Below, piece after piece: positions 36,904 through 44,770 of a stretch of 64,000 nucleotides of DNA. The position numbers and the translations under genes were made by a program. The notes beneath the pieces were generated by a model that saw only the letters and a list, made by a program, of their open reading frames with translations, ran no database searches and was not told the DNA's origin. This DNA comes from Halopseudomonas salegens (GTDB taxonomy: Bacteria; Pseudomonadota; Gammaproteobacteria; Pseudomonadales; Pseudomonadaceae). Where the stretch lies: the NCBI RefSeq assembly GCF_900105655.1, contig NZ_LT629787.1, forward strand, positions 2,356,001 through 2,420,000, written 5' to 3'. Each line of letters begins with the position of its first letter. Positions within the stretch are counted from its first letter, which is position 1.

Positions 36904-37344
36904 TTACTGGCCTAGTGTCAAAACACGTTGCAGCATGGTTTTGGTGGTATTCATGATCTCGACGTTGGTCTGATAGCTTCGTGAAGCAGACATCATGTTG
37001 GCCATCTCTTCGACCACATTGACGTTGGGGTAATACACATACCCCTCTTCATTGGCCATCGGGTGCTGCGGCTCATAACGGGCCTGCAACTCAGCGTCAG
37101 ACTCGACAATCCCCAGCACCTGAACGCCCTGGCCCTGGGCCTGATCCTGGTTAAACGGAGCGCCGCCGAACTCACCCTGTTGCTGGAACACCGTGGCAAA
37201 CACCGGATTCCGCGCACGGTAGGTTTCATCCGTGCTGCTGGAAACGGTTTCGGCGTTGGCAATGTTGCTGGCCACCGTGTTCAGACGCAGTGACTGTGCG
37301 CTCATGGCAGAACCGGCAATATCAAAAATTTGACTCAGAGCCAT
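36904..37344 (-). CDS. flgC: Flagellar proximal-rod protein FlgC
   Basis: The 146-aa rod protein begins MALSQIFDIAGSAMSAQSLRLNTVASNIANAET and ends NVVEEMANMMSASRSYQTNVEIMNTTKTMLQRVLTLGQ, the FlgC hallmarks. It assembles with FlgB and FlgF in the proximal rod. It begins 2 bases after the flgB stop. Length is typical. Confidence 0.96.
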   Translation of the reverse strand: MALSQIFDIAGSAMSAQSLRLNTVASNIANAETVSSSTDETYRARNPVFATVFQQQGEFGGAPFNQDQAQGQGVQVLGIVESDAELQARYEPQHPMANEEGYVYYPNVNVVEEMANMMSASRSYQTNVEIMNTTKTMLQRVLTLGQ

Positions 37345-37346
37345 GA

Positions 37347-37751
37347 TTATTCTCCCCGCAGGGCAGTCATCAGCCCTTTGAATTTGCTGTTAAGAAAAGT
37401 AAAGCTGGCCTGGAAATCAATCGCATTTTCGGCAAACTTGGCTTGCTCTACCTGAGTATCCACGGTATTGCCGTCGATAGCCGGCTGCAGAGAGGTGCGA
37501 AACCGCAGACCAGCGGCCTGATCAACCAGGCTTTCAGCCGACAGATGTTGGGCATGGGTCCGAGCAGCTTTAAAGCTGCTGTCATTGCCGGTTTGCTGGG
37601 CCTGCAGAACACTCTGGAAATCCAGGTCGCGGGCCTTGAAATTAGGGGTATCGGCGTTAGCCAGATTATTCGCCAGCACCGAGGCACGTTCGGCACGGAA
37701 CTTCAGTGCCTGCTCGTGGATACCCAGTGCGCGGTCAAAGTTAAGACTCAT
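37347..37751 (-). CDS. flgB: Flagellar proximal-rod protein FlgB
   Basis: This 134-aa protein has LGIHEQALKFRAERASVLANNLANADTPNFKARDLDF, the FlgB version of the rod motif. FlgB is the innermost rod subunit next to FliE/MS ring. It is the first gene of flgBCDE. A sigma-54 promoter sits about 60 bases upstream of the ATG, and GAGGTTGCCGCC precedes the start codon. Confidence 0.95.
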   Translation of the reverse strand: MSLNFDRALGIHEQALKFRAERASVLANNLANADTPNFKARDLDFQSVLQAQQTGNDSSFKAARTHAQHLSAESLVDQAAGLRFRTSLQPAIDGNTVDTQVEQAKFAENAIDFQASFTFLNSKFKGLMTALRGE

Positions 37752-37803
37752 GGCGGCAACCTCGTGTCAATTTCTGCGGAGTTTTCTCCGGACACAAGCA
37801 CAC

Positions 37804-37821
37804 AAGCAATCGTCGTGCCAA
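37804..37821 (-). promoter_or_regulatory. Sigma-54 promoter of the flgB operon
   Basis: On the minus strand TTGGCACG-ACGA-TTGCTT is a full match to the -24/-12 consensus TGGCACG-N4-TTGCW. In Pseudomonas such flagellar promoters are driven by RpoN with FleQ or FleR. Confidence 0.92.
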
Positions 37822-37965
37822 AAATCAAATACCAACAACTTCAATGGGTTGGAGTGAAAGCAAGCGCAAAAGCGGCAACGTTTTTCCGTCGCCTGGCAAA
37901 CAGGGGCAAAAGATGGCAAGCATTAGCGGCAAGGCAAAGGAAGGGCCGGACAAGCACTGAGCGGA

Positions 37966-38793
37966 CTATTTTGCCTGGTAAACGATACCCGGGCTGCACT
38001 GCACCATCTGGTACAGTTCCGGCAAGCCGTTCAAGGCTTCCGAGGCCCCAAGCATCAGATAGCCGCCGGGTTTAAGAGTAGCGTGAATGCGGCGCAGGAT
38101 GTCTTTTTTGACCTCAGCCGAAAAATAGATCAATACGTTGCGACAAAAAACGATATCGAACTTGCCGAGCATGGCGTAGCTATCGAGCAGATTGAGGGCG
38201 CGGAATTCGACCCGGCTTCGAATCGGCTGCTTCACCACCCAGCGCCCCGGCCCAAGTGGCTCAAAATAACGGGTAAGGCGTTCTGCGGCCAGACCACGGG
38301 CCACTGACAAGCTGTCATACTCGGCACTTTTGGCCGCCGTCAAAATGCTGCCGGACAAATCCGTTGCAACAATCTGCGCGCCTGCACGCAACTGCCCGAG
38401 GTTGCTGCGCTCGAACTCATCAATCGACATGCTCAGGGAATAGGGCTCCTGGCCCGACGAGCAGGCCGCCGACCAGATGCGCAATCGCTGATGGGGGTTG
38501 GCCTTGATAAATTCGGGGATCAGTTTTTTCTTCAACACTTCAAATGGGTATACGTCACGAAACCACAAGGTTTCATTGGTGGTCATGGCGTCTACTACAG
38601 CTTCTTTGAGGCCGGCACGGGGCTGGGCCTGAATCCGCCGCACCAGCTCGCCCAAACTGCTGATCTTTTCAGCCTCGAGCAGGCGATTCAGCCGGCTGGC
38701 AACCAGGTACTGTTTGTTGTCTCCCAGCACGATGCCGCAGGTCTTTTCCAGAAACTCGCGAAAAACCTGAAAATCCTGATTTGCTGAACTCAC
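37966..38793 (-). CDS. cheR: Chemotaxis protein methyltransferase CheR
   Basis: The 275-aa protein has the CheR N-terminal helical domain (FREFLEKTCGIVLGDNKQYLVASRLNRLL), the SAM-binding IWSAACSSGQEPYSLSMSI motif, and FDIVFCRNVLIYFS with YLMLGASEALNGL. It methylates glutamates of chemoreceptors. It follows cheV by 45 bases; the cheV-cheR pair beside flgA matches P. aeruginosa cheR1-cheV-flgA. Confidence 0.96.
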   Translation of the reverse strand: MSSANQDFQVFREFLEKTCGIVLGDNKQYLVASRLNRLLEAEKISSLGELVRRIQAQPRAGLKEAVVDAMTTNETLWFRDVYPFEVLKKKLIPEFIKANPHQRLRIWSAACSSGQEPYSLSMSIDEFERSNLGQLRAGAQIVATDLSGSILTAAKSAEYDSLSVARGLAAERLTRYFEPLGPGRWVVKQPIRSRVEFRALNLLDSYAMLGKFDIVFCRNVLIYFSAEVKKDILRRIHATLKPGGYLMLGASEALNGLPELYQMVQCSPGIVYQAK

Positions 38794-38838
38794 GCAGCCT
38801 TCCTGTTATGCCTGTCGCTTGAAATCACGGGTAGCGGC

Positions 38839-39780
38839 CTATTCTGCCACATCACCACGTAAAGCATGCAATCGATCAATGACCCGGTTGGCCAGCTCAT
38901 CAGGCCTGAATTTGGCCAGAAAGTCATTTGCACCAACCTTTTTTACCATTGCCTGGTTGAACACCCCGGACAGAGAGGTATGCAGCATGATGTGCAGCCC
39001 ACTCAAGCGAGGATCGTTGCGTACTTCGGCGGTCAGGGTATAGCCGTCCATTTCCGGCATTTCAATGTCGGAAACCATCAGCAACAACTCCTTGGTTACA
39101 TCTTCGCCCCGTTCAGCCATATCCTTGAGGTAGTTCAGCGCCTGCTTGCCGTCGTTCAAGGCAATCACCTCGACACCGACCTCCTCCAGGCAGCGGGTGA
39201 CCTGCTTGCGTGCAATCAGGGAGTCATCCACCACCAATACACGCCGGGAAACGGCCTCGGCCTGGGTTTGCTCATCGATGATCCCTGCAGTAATACCCTC
39301 TTCCATCGGTACGACTTCAGCGAGGATTTTTTCCACATCAATGATTTCGACCATCTGATCATCCACGCGGGTCACAGCAGTCAGGTAATGCTCACGACCA
39401 GTACCCCGGGGCGGCGGATGAATCTCCGACCAGTTCATATTCACGATGCGCTCTACCGAACGCACCAGAAAACCCTGAACCCGGTAGTTGTACTCGGTGA
39501 TAATCACGAAAGCCGTGCTGATATCCTCCAGCCCCGGGCCACCCGTGGCACGATTGAGGTCGATAATCGGCAGGGTGCCGCCGCGAATGTGGGCAACACC
39601 GCGCACAACGGGGTTTAGCCTGGGAAGAATGGTCAGCTTGGGGCACTGCAAAACTTCCTTGACCTTGAACACATTGATTCCGTAGAGCTGCTTTCCAGCC
39701 AGACGGAACAACAATAATTCAAGGCGATTCTGACCAACCAGCTGGGTACGCTGGTTGACTGAATCCATCACGCCAGCCAT
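38839..39780 (-). CDS. cheV: Chemotaxis coupling/response protein CheV
   Basis: This 313-aa protein fuses a CheW-like coupling domain (about 20-160, with ELLLFRLAGKQLYGINVFKVKEV) to a receiver domain (about 180-305, with VLVVDDS, the phospho-acceptor Asp in MVSDIEMPEMDGY, and a late KFRPDELANRV). It couples receptors to CheA and may act in adaptation. AAGGAG before ATG 39780 fixes the start; the frame extends to 39858 without support. Confidence 0.95.
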   Translation of the reverse strand: MAGVMDSVNQRTQLVGQNRLELLLFRLAGKQLYGINVFKVKEVLQCPKLTILPRLNPVVRGVAHIRGGTLPIIDLNRATGGPGLEDISTAFVIITEYNYRVQGFLVRSVERIVNMNWSEIHPPPRGTGREHYLTAVTRVDDQMVEIIDVEKILAEVVPMEEGITAGIIDEQTQAEAVSRRVLVVDDSLIARKQVTRCLEEVGVEVIALNDGKQALNYLKDMAERGEDVTKELLLMVSDIEMPEMDGYTLTAEVRNDPRLSGLHIMLHTSLSGVFNQAMVKKVGANDFLAKFRPDELANRVIDRLHALRGDVAE

Positions 39781-39807
39781 AAGCCACTCCTTATTGCCAT
39801 CCGGGTC

Positions 39808-39823
39808 AGGCACGCTAATTGCT
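39808..39823 (+). promoter_or_regulatory. Sigma-54 promoter of flgA
   Basis: AGGCACG-CTAA-TTGCT on the plus strand fits the -24/-12 pattern with one mismatch. It lies 62 bases before the flgA ATG and only 27 bases upstream of the divergent cheV start. Confidence 0.8.
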
Positions 39824-39885
39824 TGATACACTGGCAACGACGTTTCATTGACATGCACAACCCCTTAGTCATCAAGGTTTATTGT

Positions 39886-40599
39886 ATGCGTTTTCTCAAC
39901 ATCTGCGCGGCTTTGGCGATATTTTTTTCCGCCAATGCAACAGCCAACCCGCTGATAGAACAGCTTATCGGCGCGACTACGGCTTTTCTTGAGAAAGAAA
40001 TCGAGCAGCATCTCGATCAAAGTAGCCGTGATGCCCGGCACAGCATCAGCGTCAATCGTCTGGATTCGCGATTGCGCCTGACCCCATGTCCCGAAAACAG
40101 CCTCAGGGCAACACTGGAAAGCCCTGCAGTTCCTGTTGGTCGGGTAACGGTGCGTCTTGCCTGCGAAAGCGAGCACGTACGTTGGCGCCTGTTTGTCCCG
40201 GCCGAGGTCAATCTTTATCAGCCGGTAGTCGTAGTGACCCGTGCACTGGGCCGACACGACGCCATCAATGCTGAAGATCTGACCTTGCTCGAGCGGGATG
40301 TCGGTCAACTCAATGGCGGCTACCTCACCGAACTGGACCAGGCCATTGGCATGCGCACCCGACGTTCAATGCGTGAAGACACTGTACTGAACCCAAACCA
40401 TCTGGAGCTGGACGAGATCGTCAAGCGAGGTGACCGGGTAATCATCAGCGCAGCCAATAGCCAGATATCGGTACGTATGCCTGGTGAAGCCCTGGAGGGC
40501 GGCGTGATCGACAGTCAGATTCGGGTACGCAACAGTCGCTCGGGACGAACCGTGACGGCCAGGATTACCGCCCCGGGCCAGGTCGAAGTAGCACTGTGA
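39886..40599 (+). CDS. flgA: Flagellar P-ring assembly chaperone FlgA
   Basis: The 237-aa periplasmic protein has a signal peptide (MRFLNICAALAIFFSANATA). The SAF-like FlgA fold follows, with LTPCPENSLRATLE, VNLYQPVVVVTRALGRHDAINAEDL and GDRVIISAANSQISVRMPGEALEGG. It chaperones FlgI to the P-ring site. The start at 39886 keeps a clean signal peptide; ATGs at 39823 and 39853 are in frame but add a non-signal extension. Confidence 0.92.
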   Translation: MRFLNICAALAIFFSANATANPLIEQLIGATTAFLEKEIEQHLDQSSRDARHSISVNRLDSRLRLTPCPENSLRATLESPAVPVGRVTVRLACESEHVRWRLFVPAEVNLYQPVVVVTRALGRHDAINAEDLTLLERDVGQLNGGYLTELDQAIGMRTRRSMREDTVLNPNHLELDEIVKRGDRVIISAANSQISVRMPGEALEGGVIDSQIRVRNSRSGRTVTARITAPGQVEVAL

Positions 40600-40699
40600 A
40601 GGCCCCACTGCATTGCGTTATACTAGCCTCGTTGTCATCTGGATTCACAGCCCTGCAGGGCCAACTGACAACAAGGCAAAAAAACTTTGCATCCAGGGC

Positions 40700-40726
40700 T
40701 AAAGTTTTTGCCGCACTGGCCGTTAT
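40700..40726 (+). promoter_or_regulatory. Sigma-28 (FliA) promoter of flgM
   Basis: TAAAGTTT-N11-GCCGTTAT matches the FliA consensus TAAAGTTT-N11-GCCGATAA with two mismatches in the -10 part and exact spacing. It lies 39 bases before the flgM ATG. Confidence 0.9.
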
Positions 40727-40765
40727 AGATGTCAGTAAAGTATTTAATTCTTGAGGACGGATAGA

Positions 40766-41089
40766 ATGGTCATTGACTTCAACGCGCCCAATAGCGCCAA
40801 CAACAGCGGCCGCAGCAGCCAGGCTGGTGCGGCGAACGGCAAGCGCGACGCCGGCATGGATAACGCCAGCACTGACAGCCGCAGCCCGCAAACGGCCAGC
40901 CCCGCTGCCGATACTGCGGTCAACCTGAGCTCTCAGGCTCAGCAGCTTCAGGTAATTGAAGATCGACTGAAGCAAATGCCGGAAGTTGACAGTCAGCGCG
41001 TGGCTGAATTGCGTGATGCGATTGCCAATGGCAGCTACCAGATTGACAGTGGTCGTATTGCTGACAAATTGCTCGCCAGCGAGGGCTGA
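40766..41089 (+). CDS. flgM: Anti-sigma-28 factor FlgM
   Basis: The 107-aa protein has a disordered, Ser/Asn-rich N terminus (MVIDFNAPNSANNSGR). The C-terminal FliA-binding region carries VNLSSQAQQLQVIEDRLKQMPEVDSQRVAELRDAIANGSYQID. FlgM holds FliA until the hook is complete and is then exported. The ATG at 40766 is preferred over 40751. The FliA promoter just upstream gives feedback control. Confidence 0.95.
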   Translation: MVIDFNAPNSANNSGRSSQAGAANGKRDAGMDNASTDSRSPQTASPAADTAVNLSSQAQQLQVIEDRLKQMPEVDSQRVAELRDAIANGSYQIDSGRIADKLLASEG

Positions 41090-41131
41090 ACCGGAGCCAG
41101 CGCCACACGGGATTGATCACGGAGAACCGAC

Positions 41132-41590
41132 ATGCAGCAATTGGCAGCATTACTTGAAACAGCCAACCATGACTGCATTGCTTTTCTCGAGCTGCTGGAC
41201 GCAGAGCAACAGGCGCTGATTGAAAGCAATATGCCCGCCCTTGAGCAATTGCTTGAGCACAAGGCTCCCCTGATCAAGCGCCTCAACCAGCACGACGTGC
41301 AGATCAATGAGTGGCTGACTGCGCAACAGATCGCAACAGGCGACCTCAGCGCGTATCTGGCCACTCATGCAGATTCCGAGCTGCAGCAGTCGTATCAGGA
41401 CTTCCTCGGCAATCTCACGCAATGCCAGCAGGCCAGCAACCGCAATGCCCAGTTGGTGGCGCACAACCAGCACAGCACGCGCCACCTGCTCGATCTGCTG
41501 CGCAATCAGGGTGAAAGCACGCAAAATGTTTATGATCGTCAGGGCCTGACCCGTGGTCCAGGCGGCCACCGCACCATCAGCAAGGCCTGA
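41132..41590 (+). CDS. flgN: Flagellar export chaperone FlgN
   Basis: This 152-aa all-helical protein begins MQQLAALLETANHDCIAFLELLDAEQQAL, the FlgN pattern. A C-terminal disordered tail (STQNVYDRQGLTRGPGGHRTIS) is thought to bind export clients. FlgN chaperones FlgK and FlgL to the export gate. GGAGAACCGAC precedes the ATG. It follows flgM by 42 bases and is probably cotranscribed. Confidence 0.92.
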   Translation: MQQLAALLETANHDCIAFLELLDAEQQALIESNMPALEQLLEHKAPLIKRLNQHDVQINEWLTAQQIATGDLSAYLATHADSELQQSYQDFLGNLTQCQQASNRNAQLVAHNQHSTRHLLDLLRNQGESTQNVYDRQGLTRGPGGHRTISKA

Positions 41591-41662
41591 TGATTCCGTA
41601 GTCAAAAAGCCAGCATAGTGTGTATAGTTACGCCACTGCCGAACAACAACCGGGATTACTCA

Positions 41663-42412
41663 GTGACGAGTCTTTTTGCGCAATCAACCGGCCCGCAGCC
41701 GCCACGCAACATTCGTTCATCCATTGAAATCTGCGCTTTGCTGAAAACCCTGCAGCACTCCCGTACCCCCCTGACCGTCCACTTTGCTGACCGCAATGCC
41801 ACCTTCCAGAGCTTCATTGTTGATATGGACAGCAAACGCCATCTGGTATGGATCGACGAAATGATTCCCCAGGCCGGTGATCGCTACATGGGTCAGGGCG
41901 AACCTTGTCGGCTGGAAGCCTGGCAAGAAGGCGCCCATTTACGCTGGGAGGGCGCCGATGCCGTCCGCGAAATGCTGGATGATGCGCCCGCATTCCGCAT
42001 GGATATTCCCGATTTGCTGGTATACCACCAGAAGCGCGGCGCTTTTCGCGCCCCCATCCGCAGGAGCCTTGAAGTAGGCATCGGGTTGAGACACAGCAAA
42101 TTGAATACTGCCCCACGTGGGTATCTGATGGATATCTCCGCGACCGGCTGCAAGGCCCGCGTGGAAGGAAATCAGGTCAACAGCCTGCCCACCGGCGAGA
42201 TATTCGATCTCAGCCATATCACCTTGCCTGACAATGGACGCACCTCGGTAGCCGTGGAAGTTCGCCACCGACAGTATTTTTCTGACACCGACGAAACCCA
42301 TGTCGGCTTGATGTTCCGCGACACAAGCCCCGCCCTGCAGCGCCAGATTGACCGTTTCGTCAATTTTCTGCAACGAGAAGCCCGGCGACTGGAACGCGAC
42401 GACCTGTTCTGA
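41663..42412 (+). CDS. flgZ: PilZ-domain flagellar brake protein (YcgR/FlgZ type)
   Basis: The protein is about 249 aa from the GTG at 41663. It has a YcgR N-terminal beta domain (about 20-125, with LLKTLQHSRTPLTVHF) and a C-terminal PilZ domain with the c-di-GMP motifs KRGAFR and DISATG. Such proteins slow the flagellar motor when c-di-GMP is high. Place after flgN matches P. aeruginosa FlgZ. The start is uncertain: the frame opens with a GTG at 41618, 15 codons earlier, and no clear ribosome-binding site decides it. Confidence 0.88.
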   Translation: MTSLFAQSTGPQPPRNIRSSIEICALLKTLQHSRTPLTVHFADRNATFQSFIVDMDSKRHLVWIDEMIPQAGDRYMGQGEPCRLEAWQEGAHLRWEGADAVREMLDDAPAFRMDIPDLLVYHQKRGAFRAPIRRSLEVGIGLRHSKLNTAPRGYLMDISATGCKARVEGNQVNSLPTGEIFDLSHITLPDNGRTSVAVEVRHRQYFSDTDETHVGLMFRDTSPALQRQIDRFVNFLQREARRLERDDLF

Positions 42413-42420
42413 CCTGCACT

Positions 42421-43746
42421 TTAACCAGGCCGATGCTCTGCCTGATCGGCATCGCGTTCAGAGACAGCCACGGCGTAGGCTTCCGACTCATCGATCATTT
42501 GCTCGACAACCATCTGTTCATCCACCCGCGGATCAAGTGCAGCCCCCAGGGGTGAGCTGGCCAGGTTGCCCGCAGAAGGCATGAAGTTCAACGGCGCCTC
42601 TTGCACCAGATGCTCGCCCGTGACGATTTCCGGACGCACCCTGACCACAAGAACAAAGCTGCACAACCCGATAAATACATAGAGCCAATGCGCGCCAAGC
42701 AACTTCATCACCACTGACCCCAGCAAGGGACCAATACTGGCACCAACCCCGAAGGTCACCAACAGCATGGCCGCCAGAGGTACGCGATCTTCCTGTTCGA
42801 CATGGTCATTGGCCAGGGCAACGGCCAGGGGATACAGGGTGAACAACAACAAACCGAATCCCGCAGTGAGCACCAGTAACCAAAAGCCGGGCGCAGCAAC
42901 CAGCGCAATCAGCATGGCAACACCCGTCAACACGATGCCGTTGATCTGAATCATCCGGCTGCGATCAAAACGGTCGGATAGCCAGCCGACTGGCCATTGC
43001 GCTATCAATCCGGCACCAATGGTCACCGCCATGAACACACCGATATCAGACGTATCCAGACCGACATTACTGGCAAAGACCGGCGACATGCCATAGAAAG
43101 CCCCCATCGCCAGCCCCGACACCAGTACCGTGGTCAAGGCCAGCGGAATCCGCTCAAAGAAAACCCGCACCTTCATTGGAGCCGGATGCAGTGGTGCCGG
43201 ATGCAAACGGCTGGTTACCGCCACCGGAATCAGACAGAGCGAATAACACATGGCGACCAGAATCAGGTGCTCGACCGCCAACTCCGGCATCAATGTCAGC
43301 ACTACCTGACCCAATACCAACCCAAGGAAAGTCACTACCATATAGCCGGCGAATACGCTGCCACGTTGATGTGATTCAGCCTGCTCGTTCAACCAGCTTT
43401 CCAGCACCATGTATTGACACATCATGGCCATGCCAGCGATAACCCGCAATACCAGCCAGATTTCCACCTTACCCGTCAGCGCGTGCCCCAGCACCGATGC
43501 GGTTACCAGGCCGGCACTGGCTACAAAAGCCCGGATATGCCCGACCTTGGCGATCAGGCGATGCCCTACCGACGCGCCGAAAACCAGGCCAACGTAGTAC
43601 CCCGTCATCAATAGACCAATCCATATCTCGCTGACTCCTTCGCCGGCCAGACGCAAACCCAGGTAGGTACCCAGCAGACCGCTGCCCAGCAGCATCAGCA
43701 AGGTCGCGAAATACAACGACGAAAAGGCAGTAAAGGCAGATGGCAT
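42421..43746 (-). CDS. MFS transporter (YcaD-like)
   Basis: The 441-aa protein has about 12 membrane helices, with an early GTYLGLRLAGEGVSEIWIGLLMTGYYVGLVFGA and a cytoplasmic WLSDRFDRSRM loop. It resembles YcaD-type major facilitator proteins; the substrate is unknown. Hydrophilic C-terminal residues (about 385-441) are acidic. GGAG five bases before the ATG at 43746 fixes the start, while the frame is open to 43857. Its stop is 8 bases from that of flgZ (convergent). Confidence 0.85.
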   Translation of the reverse strand: MPSAFTAFSSLYFATLLMLLGSGLLGTYLGLRLAGEGVSEIWIGLLMTGYYVGLVFGASVGHRLIAKVGHIRAFVASAGLVTASVLGHALTGKVEIWLVLRVIAGMAMMCQYMVLESWLNEQAESHQRGSVFAGYMVVTFLGLVLGQVVLTLMPELAVEHLILVAMCYSLCLIPVAVTSRLHPAPLHPAPMKVRVFFERIPLALTTVLVSGLAMGAFYGMSPVFASNVGLDTSDIGVFMAVTIGAGLIAQWPVGWLSDRFDRSRMIQINGIVLTGVAMLIALVAAPGFWLLVLTAGFGLLLFTLYPLAVALANDHVEQEDRVPLAAMLLVTFGVGASIGPLLGSVVMKLLGAHWLYVFIGLCSFVLVVRVRPEIVTGEHLVQEAPLNFMPSAGNLASSPLGAALDPRVDEQMVVEQMIDESEAYAVAVSERDADQAEHRPG

Positions 43747-43876
43747 TCCGACTCCAGACATTACAGGCAGGATCACACAGCAACAGACTGCCATGCAGTG
43801 TAGAAGATAGCTCTTCACGAACCGCATAAAAGCTATCGTGGCACAGGTATATTGCAACAGCCAGATGGATGAATAA

Positions 43877-43953
43877 TGGCGCGCGAGCCCGGATTCGAAC
43901 CGGGGACCTACCGCTTAGGAGGCGGTTGCTCTATCCAGCTGAGCTACAAGCGC
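43877..43953 (-). tRNA. tRNA-Arg(CCT)
   Basis: The 77-nt cloverleaf has an encoded CCA, the D-arm TAGCTCAGCTGGATAGAGC, an anticodon stem ACCGC/GCGGT around CTCCTAA (anticodon CCT) and a T-arm with GGTTCGAATCC. The acceptor stem is imperfect: GCGCTTG faces CTCGCGC, leaving T-C and T-T at pairs 5-68 and 6-67. It is otherwise intact and has a good promoter upstream, so it is probably expressed. Confidence 0.9.
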
Positions 43954-43986
43954 GCAGACTAACGGCGAAGCCGTAAATCGACGCGA

Positions 43987-44015
43987 ATAGTAACCGACAC
44001 ACAAGAGTCAGGCAA
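43987..44015 (-). promoter_or_regulatory. Sigma-70 promoter of tRNA-Arg(CCT)
   Basis: On the minus strand TTGCCT and TACTAT are separated by 17 bases. The -10 box lies 33 bases before the tRNA 5' end, and a small hairpin ACGGCGAAGCCGT lies in the leader. Confidence 0.7.
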
Positions 44016-44077
44016 ACCGACTGAAGTGGTTCGATAGCGTAACAATGGCAAAATGACGCATTTTTGGCGACATTTTA

Positions 44078-44106
44078 TCGACACATGCCTGCAAACCGTC
44101 TATAAA
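44078..44106 (+). promoter_or_regulatory. Sigma-70-like promoter of amrZ
   Basis: TCGACA and TATAAA are separated by 17 bases. It lies 184 bases before the amrZ ATG, implying a long leader. In P. aeruginosa amrZ is AlgU-dependent, so the sigma factor is uncertain. Confidence 0.5.
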
Positions 44107-44289
44107 TAATGCTACGATATCTCTGGTTATGCCGATGCGAGTTCAGCCTGCCGCCGGGCGGCGACGAACGCGCATGGAACCATTGACGAAATGGTGTATC
44201 TTAAGGATGAGTGAAGGCATTTTGCAGCCATTGCACGGCATCTGTGGGATACCGTCCCCAACCATCAAATTGAGCGACTTGTTGCGATT

Positions 44290-44607
44290 ATGAAAACAGC
44301 TACCCAAACCTATACCAGCCGCACGGCGGACAAGTTTGTCGTTCGCCTGCCCCACGGCATGCGCGATCGCATAGCTGATGTTGCCAAGCAGCACCACCGC
44401 AGCATGAATTCCGAGATCATCGCCCGCCTTGAGCACAGCCTCGATGATCTGCCCAGTCTGCCAGAAGGTCCTACGCGACATAGCCTGAATGCGCTCTCGG
44501 CAGACAGCCTGAGCGGGCATGAGCAGGAATTGCTGACCCGGTTTCGCGATATGAGCCGCCGCCAGCAAAACGCACTGCTGGCACTGCTGATGAGCGAAAG
44601 CGCCTGA
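44290..44607 (+). CDS. amrZ: Ribbon-helix-helix regulator AmrZ (AlgZ)
   Basis: This 105-aa Arc/MetJ-type DNA-binding protein has the ribbon-helix-helix [45 protein letters not shown], which matches AmrZ closely. A C-terminal tetramerisation part contains [27 protein letters not shown]. AmrZ controls alginate, motility, c-di-GMP and twitching genes in pseudomonads and represses flagellar fleQ there. Ribosome-binding sequence before the ATG is weak. It is a single gene with its own terminator. Confidence 0.93.
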   Translation: MKTATQTYTSRTADKFVVRLPHGMRDRIADVAKQHHRSMNSEIIARLEHSLDDLPSLPEGPTRHSLNALSADSLSGHEQELLTRFRDMSRRQQNALLALLMSESA

Positions 44608-44648
44608 GTTCAGCACGACGGCCTCGCTGCAGCCCTGGTTTGACGACT

Positions 44649-44678
44649 GAAAAGCCGCTCAATTGAGCGGCTTTTTTA
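44649..44678 (+). terminator. Terminator of amrZ
   Basis: AAAAGCCGCTC-AATT-GAGCGGCTTTTTT, an 11-bp stem with a T-run on the plus strand, begins 43 bases after the stop. Confidence 0.92.
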
Positions 44679-44722
44679 GTGCGCCCTGGCCAGTCCAGTA
44701 GTGACTGGCGCTGCGAAATGCA

Positions 44723-44753
44723 CAAAAAAGCCGCCCCAAGGGGCGGCTTTTTG
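44723..44753 (-). terminator. Terminator of the oad operon
   Basis: AAAAAGCCGCCCC-AA-GGGGCGGCTTTTT is a long perfect stem with a T-tract on the minus strand, 18 bases beyond the oadB stop. Confidence 0.92.
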
Positions 44754-44770
44754 ATCGCACTGAAAAGGCC

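Noticed and set aside
39781..39885. Sigma-28 promoter for cheV-cheR on the minus strand
   Set aside because: Candidate -35 and -10 sequences match the FliA consensus too poorly to report.
43877..44290. Integration site or genomic island at tRNA-Arg(CCT)
   Set aside because: No integrase, direct repeat of the tRNA 3' end or composition change was seen; the next gene is core amrZ.
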